Shown here: positions 49,435-60,659 of the stretch, one piece after another
Layout: every line of letters starts with the position of its first letter
Position numbering within the stretch: the stretch's first letter is position 1
Assembly (NCBI GenBank): GCA_019722365.1
Contig: JADFUC010001826.1
Coordinates: 1 to 64,000, forward strand
Length of the DNA stretch: 64,000 nucleotides
Origin: Lithospermum erythrorhizon
Lineage: Eukaryota > Streptophyta > Magnoliopsida > Boraginales > Boraginaceae
Reading direction: 5' to 3'
Notes under the pieces: model-generated
The model's input: only the letters and a program-made list of their open reading frames with translations
Told to the model about the DNA's origin: nothing
The model's database searches: none
Translations under genes and position numbers: made by a program

Positions 49435-50263
49435 TGTTGGAAATCGAAATTGATTCCGCTTTTATTGTGCCCGTTGCGGCTTGATTGTGTATCGATTCAT
49501 TTACCGATTCGTTTAAATGAGATTACTAAAACTTAGTGTTCACGCTTGTGGTATATTACTAGTGTGGAGTTCGTGATAATTTAAGGGTTATGGCGATTTA
49601 CAGATCTTACTCGTGTCGTTATAATAATAGTAATTGGTCAGTATTATTATTATCTATTTCTGTGTCTGGCTGAAGATTCATGTAGCATTCTGATGATATT
49701 AGAATAGTATTTAAATTGAATGAAATTAAGCGAGACTATTATGTTAAGAAATGTATCTCTCGATATTTATATATTTGTCAAATATATGTTGATGAACATC
49801 GGTGGTTAACTTAAGTTTGTCAGTTAAGCAGTGAAATGGATGAATAACTTGATAAGTTATTCGATAGTAGTGACTTCTTTAGTATTTTAATTGACTTGTT
49901 AAGTTAATTAAAAATAGAACAAGCTAATTAGTAACTTCATTATTTATTTAGAAGTTCATAACGGTCTAATTAAGTTAACGAGTTAAGCGATTTCTTAATG
50001 AGTTGCTTAACGAAGATAATTTGGGACTTGGTATTCCAAAAAGAGGTTAGGTTTTCATGAAAAAGAATAGTAAAAACCTCCGCCCCCCACAAAATAACCG
50101 CCCGCCATGATGAATTGGAAGAGGATTCTTCTCTTCCGATTCATTAAATCTTCAAACTACAGCGAGAGTTCAAGTCTTCGGTTGGTTTCACTGCTTGGTG
50201 TGTGCAATGCAAGCGATATTCGGTGTTGAACAAGAATTGGAGAGGATTTGAAGGAGCGTCCAA
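49435..50263 (+). mobile_element. Copia-type LTR (copy D), 3' end missing
   Basis: Starts TGTTGGAAATCGAAATTGATTCC and follows copies A and B closely. It breaks off at GAAGGAGCGTCCAAC, where it joins intron 1 of the RPB12 unit (AAAAAGTAGTATTTTTAAC). About 180 bp of the LTR, including its CA end, are therefore absent. A PPT-like run precedes it, so it is a 3' LTR in origin. Confidence 0.7.
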
Positions 50264-50557
50264 CAAAAAGTAGTATTTTTAACATAGTTTATTATTACTA
50301 GATAAGCTTGATTCAAATAAAGGCGCCATTTCAATTAGGATCGTATAGTTTGGTAATTTTTCCATTAAAGTGAACTGGACAATTGTTTTGGGATGGAGGT
50401 AATGTTTTCAATGCACTTTCTATTAATAGGTAATTTTGATTCGGATAGTTTCGTGTGTCGATTAAGAATGCAACTTTTGTTAATTTTGACCATTGAAATT
50501 TTTACTAAGACGATTTTTGAGGTATAAAGATGGTAACTTTTTTAGTAATAATTGCAG

Positions 50558-50650
50558 ATTGTGGGCAAGAGAACACTTTGAAGTCACAGGACGTGATTCA
50601 GTGCCGTGAATGTGGTTATCGTATTCTTTACAAGAAGCGCACTCGCAGAA
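50558..50650 (+). pseudogene. NRPB12: RPB12 exon 2, array unit 1 (intact exon)
   Basis: Follows a TTGCAG acceptor and ends at GCAGAA|GTATGT. All 93 bases are in frame with the family: the second Cys of the first pair ([12 protein letters not shown]), then [19 protein letters not shown]. The second CxxC pair is complete. There is no exon 1 before it in this unit, because the array begins inside intron 1, and no exon 3 after it. It is the best-preserved exon 2 in the window. Confidence 0.85.
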
Positions 50651-51830
50651 GTATGTTACCATATCTTTTTCTGTTGTTTATTACTACTATTGTTTGGTTG
50701 TCTAGATTTGACCTCTGATGGTTGATTTTTTGTTGAACTCGAGTAGTTTATATATGAATTTCAATAAATATAGCTATATCAATCGATAGTCTTTTTAGCA
50801 TACTTTGCTATTAATATGAAATTTTGATTCAAAACAAAGTTATGTGTGTCAGTTGAGGCCATGAAGTTTGTTAATTTTGATCACTGAAAATCGAACCTTG
50901 CAATGTTTTCCTTGTGGAGATAGTATTATTGAAGGTTCTTTTCTTTTTGTTTTTTGCAATTGAAGAACTTAATAAAAGTATCTGGAGGATTAAGTATTTG
51001 AATTTTGTCAATTTCAATGAATTTGGAAATTAGACTTGATTACAATATGTATGATATCAAGAGCCAGACATAAATGTCCGAATAATGCTCTTTAGGCATC
51101 TCTTTTTAAATATTTTTATTCAAAAAAGGCTTGTTTTTACATGGATGAGGTGTTGAGCTATATGTGCTCTGACATTTGGTCCGATATAATGCCCATTTTT
51201 TGCTAATGAATACAACTTCAAGCTTCCTCGACTTTCTTGTGAAAATATTTGCAAGAATCGTGATTATATATCCTTATTTGTAACGTTAGGCATACTAATG
51301 CCACCTTTTATATGTTTGCCCATATGTTTTTCTAACACTCTTAGCTACCTTTAATCATTGGCACTCAACGTAGTTCCTTTAAATAAAAAGGTGGGAAGTA
51401 ATTGTATTTTGTATATACATTGAACTTTCTCCTTTCAATTTGTTATCAAGCAAGTACACCGCCAGATTACCCGCCTTTTAAGCCTCGTTAATTTTATGCT
51501 TTTTCGTATTTACCCATTCCTTCATCAATGCTTGTTGTGTAGCTAGTCTAATTGCTATAGCTATTTACCCGACTTTAGCAAACATATTTGTTATGATTCT
51601 GAGATTTTTACCTCCTTTGTGCTCCCTGCTTTTCCCAAACTATGAACGATCTTGTCACTTTCTCGCGGTGCAAAACTATTTAAAAGTTTGATTGTGGAGA
51701 TTCAATTTTGACTAAACCGAAATCCAACCGAACCATGGAAGTGGAACCGATCCGAACTCAGAGGCCTAAAAATTATATATACATCTAAAACCCTTGTTTT
51801 TGCTCAGAATTGCAATTCGTGAAAGTCGTC

Positions 51831-52432
51831 ATGGATGCTCAACCTGAACCAGTCACCTACATCTGTGGAGGTAATTAATTTCCCAAAATGATTGTCCAAT
51901 TTTGACTTTTTTAACTCAATATGTTTTGTATAGATCTTGAATTCGATTATGCCCTCCATCCCAACAATATTGTCAAATTTCAAATTTGAATTTGAGTGTT
52001 GACAATTTTTTAAATTATGAACTCAAATATTATTTCTATAATGTTGCGTTTTCTATTTTGTTAAAAATGTATCAAAAAGTAGTATTTTTAACATAGTTTA
52101 TTATTACTATGATAAGCTTGATTCAAATAAAGTTGCGTGCTTCAATTAGGACTGCATAGTTTGGTAATTTTTCCATTAAAGTGAACTGGACAATTGTTTT
52201 GGGATGGAGGTAATGTTTTCAATGCACTTTCTATTAATAGGTAATTTTGATTCGGATAGTTTCGTGCGTCGATTAAGAATGCAACTTTTGTTAATTTTGA
52301 CCATTGAAATTTTTACTAATACTATTTTTTAGGTATAAAGATGGTAACTTTTTTAGTAATAATTGCAGATTGTGGGCAATAGAACACTTTGAAGTCACAA
52401 GACGTGATTCAGTGTCGTGAATGTGGTTATCG
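51831..52432 (+). pseudogene. NRPB12: RPB12 exons 1-2, array unit 2
   Basis: Exon 1 (51831-51870) is intact: MDAQPEPVTYICG with the first Cys of the zinc ribbon, and a GGAG|GTAATT donor in the right phase. Exon 2 starts at 52369 but has TAG where GAG stands in unit 1. Its last 28 bases (ATTCTTTACAAG... to GCAGAA) are deleted, so that TATCGT runs straight into ATGTTAC. The deletion is bounded by GTAT on both sides. No exon 3 follows. Confidence 0.85.
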
Positions 52433-53571
52433 TATGTTACATATCTTTTTCTGTTGTTTATTACTACTATTGTCCCAAAAAGGTTGTCTAGATTTGACCT
52501 CTGATGGTTGATTTTTTGTTGAACTCGAGTAGTTTATATATGAATTTCAATAAATATAGCTATATCAATCGATAGTCTTTTTAGCATTGCTATTAATATG
52601 AAATTTTGATTCAAAACAAAGTTATGTGTGTCAGTTTTGTTAATTTTGATCACTGAAAATCGAACCTTGCAATGTTTTCCTTGTGGAGATAGTATTATTG
52701 AAGGTTCTTCTTTTCTTTTTGTTTTTGCAATTGAAGAACTTAATAAAAGTATCTGGAGGATTAAGTCTTTGAATTTTGTCAATTTCAATGAATTTGGAAA
52801 TTAGTCTTGATTACTATATATATGTATATTGTTGTTTCTGTACATAAATGTCTGAATAATGCTCTTTAGGCATCTCTTTTGAATATTTTTATTCAAAAAG
52901 GCTTGTTTTTACATGGATGAGGTGTTGAGCATGTTTCCGACATTTTGGTCGATATAATGCCCATTTTTGCTAATGAATACAACTTTAAGCTCGACTTTCA
53001 GGAAAAATATTTGCAGCAATCGTGACATATATCCTTATTTGTAATGCTAGTATTACTAATGCCACTCTTTATATGTTTGCCCATATGTTTTTTAACACTC
53101 TTTAGCTACCTTTAATCATTGGCACTCAACGAGTTCCTTTAAATAAAAAAGGGAAGTAATTGTATTTTGTATACATTGAACTTTCTCTTCAATTTGTTAT
53201 CACAAGTACACCATTGCATTACCCGCTAAGCCTCGGTAATTTTATGCTTTTTCGTGTTTACTCCATTCTCCTTCATCAATGCTTGTTGCGTATTAGTCTA
53301 ATTGCTATACATTACCCTCCTTTAAAGAACATATTTGTTAAGACTCGAGATTTTTACCTCCTCAGGCTCCTGCTTTTCCCAAACTATGGTGATCTTGTCA
53401 ATTCTCCGTGGTGCAAAACTAGTAAAAGATTGGATTTTGGAGATTGAATTTTGACCAAACCAAATCCAACCGGAACCATGGAAGTGGAACCCATCTGAAC
53501 CGTAGGCCTCGGAATTATATATAAGACTCCAAACCCTTGGTTTTGCTCGTAATTGCACTGTGAAAGTCGTC

Positions 53572-54207
53572 ATGGATGCTCAACTCGAACTGGGGCCACC
53601 TACATCTGTGGAGGTAATTAATTTCCCAAAATGATTGTCCAATTTTTTGAATTTGTCCAATTTTTGACTTTTTTAACTCAATATGTTTTGTGTATGTGAT
53701 CTGAATTCGATTATGCTCCTCCATCCCAACAATATTGTCAAATTTCAAATTTGAATTTGAGTGTTGACAATTTTTAAATTATGAACTCAAATATTATTTC
53801 TATAATGTCAAGCCATTTTGTTAAAATGTATCAAAAAGTAGTATTTTTAACATAGTTTATTATTACTATGATAAGCTTTATCAAATAAAGTTATATTTCA
53901 ATTAGGACTCAGATAGTTTGGTAATTTTTCCATTAAAGTGAACTGACAATTGTTTCGGGGATGGAGGTAATGTTTTCAATGCACTTTCTATTAGGTACTC
54001 TTGATTCAAGGCCGACTAAGAATGCAATTTTTGTTAATTTTTGACCATTGAAATTTTTACTAAGACGATTTCGAGGTATAAAGATGGTAACTTTTTTAGT
54101 AATACTGCGTATTGTGGGCAAAGAGAACACTTTGAAGTCACGGTGACGTGATTCAAGGTCAGTGAATGCTGTTATCAGATTCTTACAAGAAGCGCACTCA
54201 AGCAGAA
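53572..54207 (+). pseudogene. NRPB12: RPB12 exons 1-2, array unit 3
   Basis: Exon 1 (53572-53613) keeps the ATG but is two bases longer than the intact form, with CTCGAACTGGGGCC in place of CCTGAACCAGTC; the frame is lost. Exon 2 (about 54111-54207) has GCGT instead of the GCAG acceptor and several small gaps. Still recognisable are GAGAACACTTTGAAGTCAC and AAGAAGCGCACTC. Confidence 0.75.
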
Positions 54208-55397
54208 GTATGTGTTACCATATCTTTTTCTGTTGTTTATTACTACTATTGTCCCAAAAAGGTTGTCTAGGATTTCCGACCTCTGGCGGTTTTCTTATTT
54301 TGTTGAACTCTAGTAGTTTATATATGAATTTCAATAAATATAGCTATATCAATCGATAGTCTTTTTAGCATTGCTATTAATATGAAATTTTGATTCAAAA
54401 CAAAGTTATGTGTGTCATTGAGCTACGAAGTTTGTTAATTTTGATCGAAAATCGAACCTTTGCAATGTTTTCTCCGAGATAGTATTATTGAAGGTTCTTT
54501 TTTCTTTTGTTTTTGCAATCAAGAACTTAATAAAAGTATCTCTGAGGATTAAGTCTTTTGAATTTTGTCAATTTCACTGAATTTCGAAATTAGTCTCTGA
54601 CACATAATATGGCGTATATTTGTGTTTCTGCATATAAATGTCCGAATAATGCTCTCTTTTTAGGCATCTCTTTTAAATGAGTTTTTATTCAAAAGGCTTC
54701 TGCTTTTACATGGATGAAGTGTCGGAGCATGTGCTCGACATTTTGGTCTCGATATAATGCCCATTTTTTGCTAATGAATACAACTTCAAGCTTCCTCGAC
54801 TTCTTCATGGAAAAATATCTGGCAAGAATCGTGACATATATCCTTATTTGTAATGTTAGTATTACCAATGCCACCTTTGCGTTTCTGCCCATGTTTTTTA
54901 ACACCACTCTTTAGCTACCTTAATCATTGGCACTCAACGTAGTTCCTTTAAATAAAAAGGTGGAAGTAATTGTATTTGTATATACATTGAACTTCTCCTT
55001 CAATTTGTTATCACAGTACACCGTCAGATTTACCCGCCTTTTTAAGCCTCTCGGTAATTTTGGCGCTTTTTTCGTGTTTACTCCATTCCTTCATCAATGT
55101 GCTTGTGTAGCTAGTCTAATTGCTATAGCTATTTACTCGACCTCCTTTTAGCAAACATATTTGTTATGACTTGAGATTTTTTACCTCCTTGTGCTCCTGT
55201 TTCTTCCCAAACTATGGTGATCTTGTCAATTTCTCTTGTGGTGCAAAAACTATTTAAAAAGTTTGATTGTGGGAGATTCAATTTGACCAAACCGAAATCC
55301 AACCGGAACCACGGAAGTGAACCGATCCTGAACCGTAGGCCTAAAATTATATATACATCTAAACCCTTGCTCGAATTGCAATTCGTGAAAGTCAGCC

Positions 55398-56024
55398 ATG
55401 GATGCTCAACTCGAACTGGGCCTACCTACATCTGTGGAGGTACTAATTTCAAAATGATTGTCCAATTTTGAATTTGTCCAATTTTGACTTTTTTAACTCA
55501 ATATGTTTTGTATAGATCTTGAATTCGACATGCTCCTCTATCCCAACAATATTGTCAATTTCAAATTTGAATTTGAGGTTGACAATTTTTAAATTATGAA
55601 CTCAAATATTATTTCTATAATGTTGTTAAAGTTTATTTTGTTAAAAATGTATCAAAAGTATTTTAACATAGTTTATTATTACTATGATAAGCTTGATTCA
55701 AATAAAATTGCGTGGCTTCAATTAGGGATCAAGATAGTTTGGTAATTTTGCCATTAAAGTGAACTGGACAATTGTTTTGGGATGGAGGTAATGTTTTCAA
55801 TGCACTTTCTATTAATAGGTAATTTTGATCTCTAAAAGGCCGACTAAGAATGTACTAATTTTGACCATTGAAATTTTTACTAAGACGTATTTTTGAGGTA
55901 TAAAAGATGGTAACTTTTTTAGTAATAATTGCAGACAGGCAAAGAGAACACTTTGAAGTCACAGACGTGATTCAAGTTGCCGTGAATGTGTTATCGATTT
56001 TACAAGAAGCGCACTGCTAGTAAG
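55398..56024 (+). pseudogene. NRPB12: RPB12 exons 1-2, array unit 4
   Basis: Exon 1 (55398-55439) carries the same CTCGAACTGGG change and two-base gain as unit 3, so the two share a derived ancestor. Exon 2 (about 55935-56024) keeps the GCAG acceptor but has lost the TTGTGGG that encodes the CG after the junction, and has further gaps. It cannot be translated through. Confidence 0.75.
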
Positions 56025-57199
56025 TATGTTACATATCTTTTTTCGTTGTTTATTACTACTACAAGTCCCAAAAAGGTTGTCTAGATTCGACTGGATGCTG
56101 ATTTTCGTTAACTCTCTAGTAGTTTATATATGAATTTCAATAAATATAGCTATATCAATCGATAGTCTTTTTAGCATTACCATATTAATATGAAATTTTG
56201 ATTCAAACAAAGTTATGGTGTCGGCTGAGGCCATGAAGTTTGTTAATTTTGATCATCGAAATCGAACCTTGCAATGTTTTCTCTTCTCCGGAGATGTGAT
56301 ATTGAAGGTTCTTTTTCTTTTTGTTTTTGCAATTGAAGAACTTAATAAAAAGTATCCGAGGATTAAGTCTTTGAATTTTGTCAATTTCAATGAATTTGAA
56401 ATTAGTCTTGATTACAATATGTATGTATATTGTTGTTTGTACATAAATGTCTCGAATAATGCTCTTAGGCATCTTTTAAATATTTTTATTCAAAAAGGCT
56501 TGCTTTTACATGGATGAAGCGCTGAAAGCATGCGCTCGACATTTTGGTCCGATATAATGCCCATTTTTGCTAATGAATACAACTTCTCAAGCTTCCTTAA
56601 CTTTCTTGTGAAAAATATTTGCAAGAATCGTGACATATATCCTTATTTGTAATGTTAGTATTACCAATGCCACCTTTATATGTTTGCCCATATGTTTTTT
56701 TAACACTCTTAGCTGCCTTTAATCATTGGCACTCAACGAAGTTCCTTTTTAAATAAAAAAGGGAAGTATTGTATTTTTGTATATACATATCAACTTTCTC
56801 CTTCAATTTGTTATCAAGCAAGTACACCGTTGTACTACCCGCCTTTTTAAGCCTCGTAATTTTATGCTTTTTCGTGTTTACTCCATTCCTTCATCAATGC
56901 GCTATTACAGTAGCTAGTCTAATTGCTATAGCTATTTACCCGACTTTTGTAAACATATTTGTTATGACTTGAGATTTTTTACCTTCCTCAGGCTCCTCGC
57001 TTTCTTCCCAAATCCATGTGCGATCTTGTCAATTTCTCCGTGGTGCAAAACTATTTAAAAGTTCGATCAGGAGATTCAATTTGACCAAACCGAAATCCAA
57101 CCGAACCATGGAAGTTGAACCGATCCGAACTCGTAGGGGCCTAAAATTATATATACATCTAAAACCTTGCCTTTTGCTCGCACCGCACCGTGAAAGCTC

Positions 57200-57834
57200 G
57201 CGGACGCTCAACTCGAACCACCACCTACATCCGTGGAGGTAATTAATTCTCCCAAAATGATTGTCCAATTTGAATTTGTCCACTTGACTTTTTAACTCAA
57301 TATGTTTTGTAAGCAGATCTTGAATTCGGGATATAGTTCCTCCATCCCAACAATATTGTCAAATTTCAAATTTGAATTTGAGCTGATAATTTTTAAATTA
57401 TGAACTCAAATATTATTTCTATAATGTTGCTGCTTATTTTGTTAAAAAATGTATCAAAAGTAGTATTTTTAACATAGTTTATTATTACTATGATAAGCTT
57501 TGATTCAAATAAAGTTGCGTGCTTCAATTAGGACCGCATAGTTTGGTAATTTTTCCACAAAGGAACTGACAATTGCTTGGGATTGAGGTAATGTCAATGC
57601 ACTTTCTATTTAATAGGTAATTTGATCTGATAGTTTCGTAAGGCCGACTAACGCAATTTTGTTAATTTTGACCACGGAAATTTTTACTAAGACGATTTTT
57701 GAGGTATAAAGATGGTAACTTTTTTAGTAATAATTGCGTATTGGGTGGCAGCAGAACACTTTGAAGTCACGTGACGGGATTCAAGCACGCGGAATGTGGG
57801 TTATCGTGATTCTTTACAAGAAGCGCACTCGCTA
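57200..57834 (+). pseudogene. NRPB12: RPB12 exons 1-2, array unit 5
   Basis: The start codon is gone (GCGGACGCTCAAC where other units have ATGGATGCTCAAC). CTCGAACCACCACC again shows the CTCGAAC variant of units 3 and 4. Exon 2 (about 57740-57834) has a GCGT acceptor and small insertions. The unit ends in intron 2 at about 57996, where the 607-bp family resumes. Confidence 0.75.
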
Positions 57835-57996
57835 AGCATGTTACATATCTTTTCTCGTTGTTTATTACTACTATTGTCCTGCAAAAAGGTTGTCTAGATT
57901 CGACACTCTACGGTTGATTTTTCATGAACTCTAAAAGAGTTTATATATGAATTTCAATAAATATAAATTTATATCAATCGATAGTCTTTAGCATAA

Positions 57997-59340
57997 TAAA
58001 ATATTTTATTAACAAGCTTGGTATTTTATTAACTTGATTTAATAATAAAATATTCGATTAGACTCCACATATTTATTGTCCCAAAAAAATTGTTCAATTT
58101 CGGTCAACTATCGAGCCAAATCGAACCCTATCCGTCCGACTTTTCGGATTCCCGGCCCAATAACAGCCCTAATCATGGGCCTAAAATCATGGCTAAACAA
58201 TCAATTAAATTGAGAGGGAGGGAGTCTAGTCAACATGTCCGAAATTAAGGAAAATGTATATTTCTTCCAGTAGGAGTCGCCTTATATTCCCAAAGAAGAC
58301 GAGGCTTGGGCCGGTACTTGTTGCATTTTTGGTATCTTTTTATCGGCATTGTCATGGAAACGTTAGCACGAAAAGTATTCTTCAACATTTTGCCCAAAGA
58401 CTACGATCATAATATGTATCTTAAGTTTTCCCTTTATCGCTTATTCAATAGGACTCGAAAGGATATCAGACCGATTTTCTTAAGACTAATCGAAGCCGCT
58501 TTGATCTCAGAACTATCGCTCATGTATGGAATCCCATCCGTCCGACTTTTTCGGGCCCTTTATCAATTATTTGATCAAAGCTTAGACTCAACATATTTAT
58601 TGCCCCAAAAAATTGAAATTAATTTGGTTCGACAGATCGTTCTCTACTAAATATCGAGCCAAATCGAACCCGATCCGTCCGACTTTTCGGATCCCCGGCC
58701 CAATAACAACCCTAATCATGGGCCTAAAATCATGGCTAAACAATCAATTAAATTGAGAGGGAGGGAGTCTAGTCAACATGTCCGAAATTAAGGAAAATGT
58801 ATATTTCTCCCGTAGGGAGTCAGCTTATATTCCCAAAGTAGAAGACCAGGGTTTAGCGGGTACTTGTTGCATTTTTGCATCTTTATCGGCATTATCGTGG
58901 GCCGTTGCAATAAAGTATCGAAAGTGCCTAACATTCTCGCAAAGATCATCAAAGGTAGATCATATTATAGATCTTAAGTTTTCCCTTTATCAGTTATTCA
59001 CTGACTCGAGCTGGAGACAGGCTAGATTTTCTTAAGACTAACGGAGCTGCTTTGAGCTGTAACTATCGTTCATATAGTGGAATTATCCAGCCAGCTAATA
59101 ATGCGGCAGTCATTATTCAGATATATAATTTGGGGTAGCTACATACAGGTCCCCAAAAGATTGACCATTGGGTACTTTATTAACCCGGATGAATAATAAA
59201 ATATTCGATGAGACCTGCCATTTATTGTCCCAAAATATTAAATTCATTTTGGTTCGGCTTGAGCTCGCTCGTGAAATATCGAGCCAAATCGAACTCCATC
59301 CGTCCGACTTTTCTCTGACATAATGGCCTAATAACAAGTT
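57997..59340 (+). repeat. Tandem array of ~607-bp monomers (block 2, about two copies)
   Basis: The same family as block 1 resumes at TATTTTATTAACTTGATTTAATAATA. Anchors lie near 58092, 58619 and 59242. The CATGGGCCTAAAATCATGGC and GAGAGGGAGGGAGTCTAGTC segments are cleaner here than in most block-1 monomers. It ends at CCTAATAACAAG, followed by unrelated AT-rich DNA. Confidence 0.85.
58778..59035 (+). pseudogene. Papain-like cysteine peptidase N-half minigene (best copy)
   Basis: An 85-codon frame from ATG 58778. It contains YIPKVEDQGLAGTCC then IFASLSALSWAVAIKYRK. In papain the oxyanion Gln is six residues before the catalytic Cys (Q-G-x-x-G-S-C-W-x-F). Here Q-G-L-A-G-T-C-C-I-F has the same spacing, with the usual Trp replaced by Cys; the Cys codon is 58865-58867. 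Downstream LKFSLYQLFTDS is followed by a frameshift, after which TNGAALSCNYRSYSGII continues in another frame, like the helix and YP-Y-G part of the family. The catalytic His and Asn would lie further on and are not in the monomer. The fold may be incomplete. The monomer consensus, not this copy alone, supports the call. Confidence 0.6.
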
Positions 59341-60480
59341 GGTCGATATTTTCATTAAAAAGGACTATCTCCAAAGACCTTTCGTGACATACTGAAAGTA
59401 TCGGTCTTATAGTTCCTAATTATTATATATCTTTCACGCTTATCTTTTGTACTATATATAACAATTATCGAGCTCTTAATAAATTTAACATTTGTCATTT
59501 CGCTTTTATGTTACGTGATACCTTATGTTTAATTAAATGATAAATGTAAAGGTCTTACTCAAGACATTAACGCAACCATTATGTTACTCTTATTTACGGT
59601 TCATGCAAGTTATCAATGTTGTAGTACATGGAAGTAAACATGTTGCATAATAACATGTGCACGCCATGACTTTCATTGACAACTTGATTAGTCAAGGTAA
59701 TTTATAGTAATAATGATATAAATTTGCATATCACGCGCGCCTTATGTTTTTAATATAAAATTATAATAGATCCTTCTATCGACTAAGTTTTATGAATGTA
59801 AAGACTATTATTTTTATTTTATTTAAAATTCTTCTCCTCATTATTATGGTCATTACAGGATATTTAAATTTCATATTAAATTGCAAATTCATTACATATG
59901 TTACAAAGAGTTACAAATCTTTTACATTATTAGCTTTGATTGACATTTCCTAATATGAAGATTATGATGAAGAGTTTGAAAGGTTCTCCATCTACCTATA
60001 AATAGCATCATATTCTCCATCTAATTGTATGCATAACAAAACAATATATTAAACACATAACTAAAGAGGTTTATAGGAAAAGAGGGAGAAACACTTCTTT
60101 CTCAATTTGAAGGAGCTTTGGTGATTTCAATCTTTCCGGCGATAATCTACCAACGTTCTAATGGCTGGAGGTATAATGGCTTGAGGTATCTCATCAATCC
60201 AATTACGTATTGGGCTTAACATATACGCTATAATTATGTATTCAAGCATTGAGATTATGCTGTTTAAATAATCATCTAACATATCACTGGTAACTAGGAC
60301 GATTTCAGTTTGCTGCAACTTCTCTTCGTCTATCAGTGACAGCCCCTCAATCTAACCACTATTTTATAAATTTGTTGGTGATCAACTTGCCATTGCCATT
60401 GCTGATGGTTTTGCTGGAGTGTTTCCAGGTGTGTTCTTTTATGCCTTTGCTCTATTAGTCAACATATGTAATCTGTCTTA
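59341..60480. other. AT-rich region with an orphan promoter-like site
   Basis: No exon supported. CCTATAAATAG at 59995-60005, followed by an A/C-rich leader-like sequence (ACAAAACAATATATTAAACACATAAC), looks like a plant promoter and 5' UTR. No long frame follows the next ATGs. A 63-codon minus-strand frame at 60127-60318 has no recognisable family. A 21-residue open stretch near 60370-60428 ends at a possible donor, but I cannot identify it. Confidence 0.35.
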
Positions 60481-60659
60481 ATATTAAACTCTTCACTTTT
60501 GACACGCAGAGCACAAATACGAAATCGTGAAGAAGTTGTAGGAGAGAAAGCATATTGTTGGAATGACATGAGATGGTGTGAATGAGTTCTATTTAGATGC
60601 TTACCTCTTGGTTCTTGGTTGTAAGCATGGCGCTTACAAGGGGGTTGGGGGTTTAGGGT

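Larger units (their letters stand above)
50264..57996 (+). repeat. Tandem array of ~1.8-kb RPB12 half-gene units
   Basis: Exon-2 copies start at about 50558, 52369, 54111, 55935 and 57740; exon-1 copies at 51831, 53572, 55398 and about 57200. Each unit holds a promoter-like stretch (ATTATATATACATCTAAAA, about 60 bp before the ATG), exon 1, intron 1 (about 0.5 kb), exon 2 and about 1.1 kb of intron 2. It then joins the next promoter at GCAAAACTA(TTT)AAAAG. In the full locus at 32.7-34.8 kb these joined points are about 34628 and 32731, so the unit is that interval duplicated head to tail. Exon 3 is absent from every unit. The array starts in intron 1 and stops in intron 2. Confidence 0.9.

Noticed and set aside
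52534..52788. Minus-strand 84-codon frame, nearly repeated at 33661-33957
   Set aside because: It lies in intron 2 of the RPB12 unit and recurs only because the unit recurs; its sequence is low-complexity and matches no family.
60360..60560. Open stretch encoding YKFVGDQLAIAIADGFAGVF and a following HKYEIVKKL
   Set aside because: Possible donor and acceptor exist, but I recognise no family and the second part stops after a few codons.
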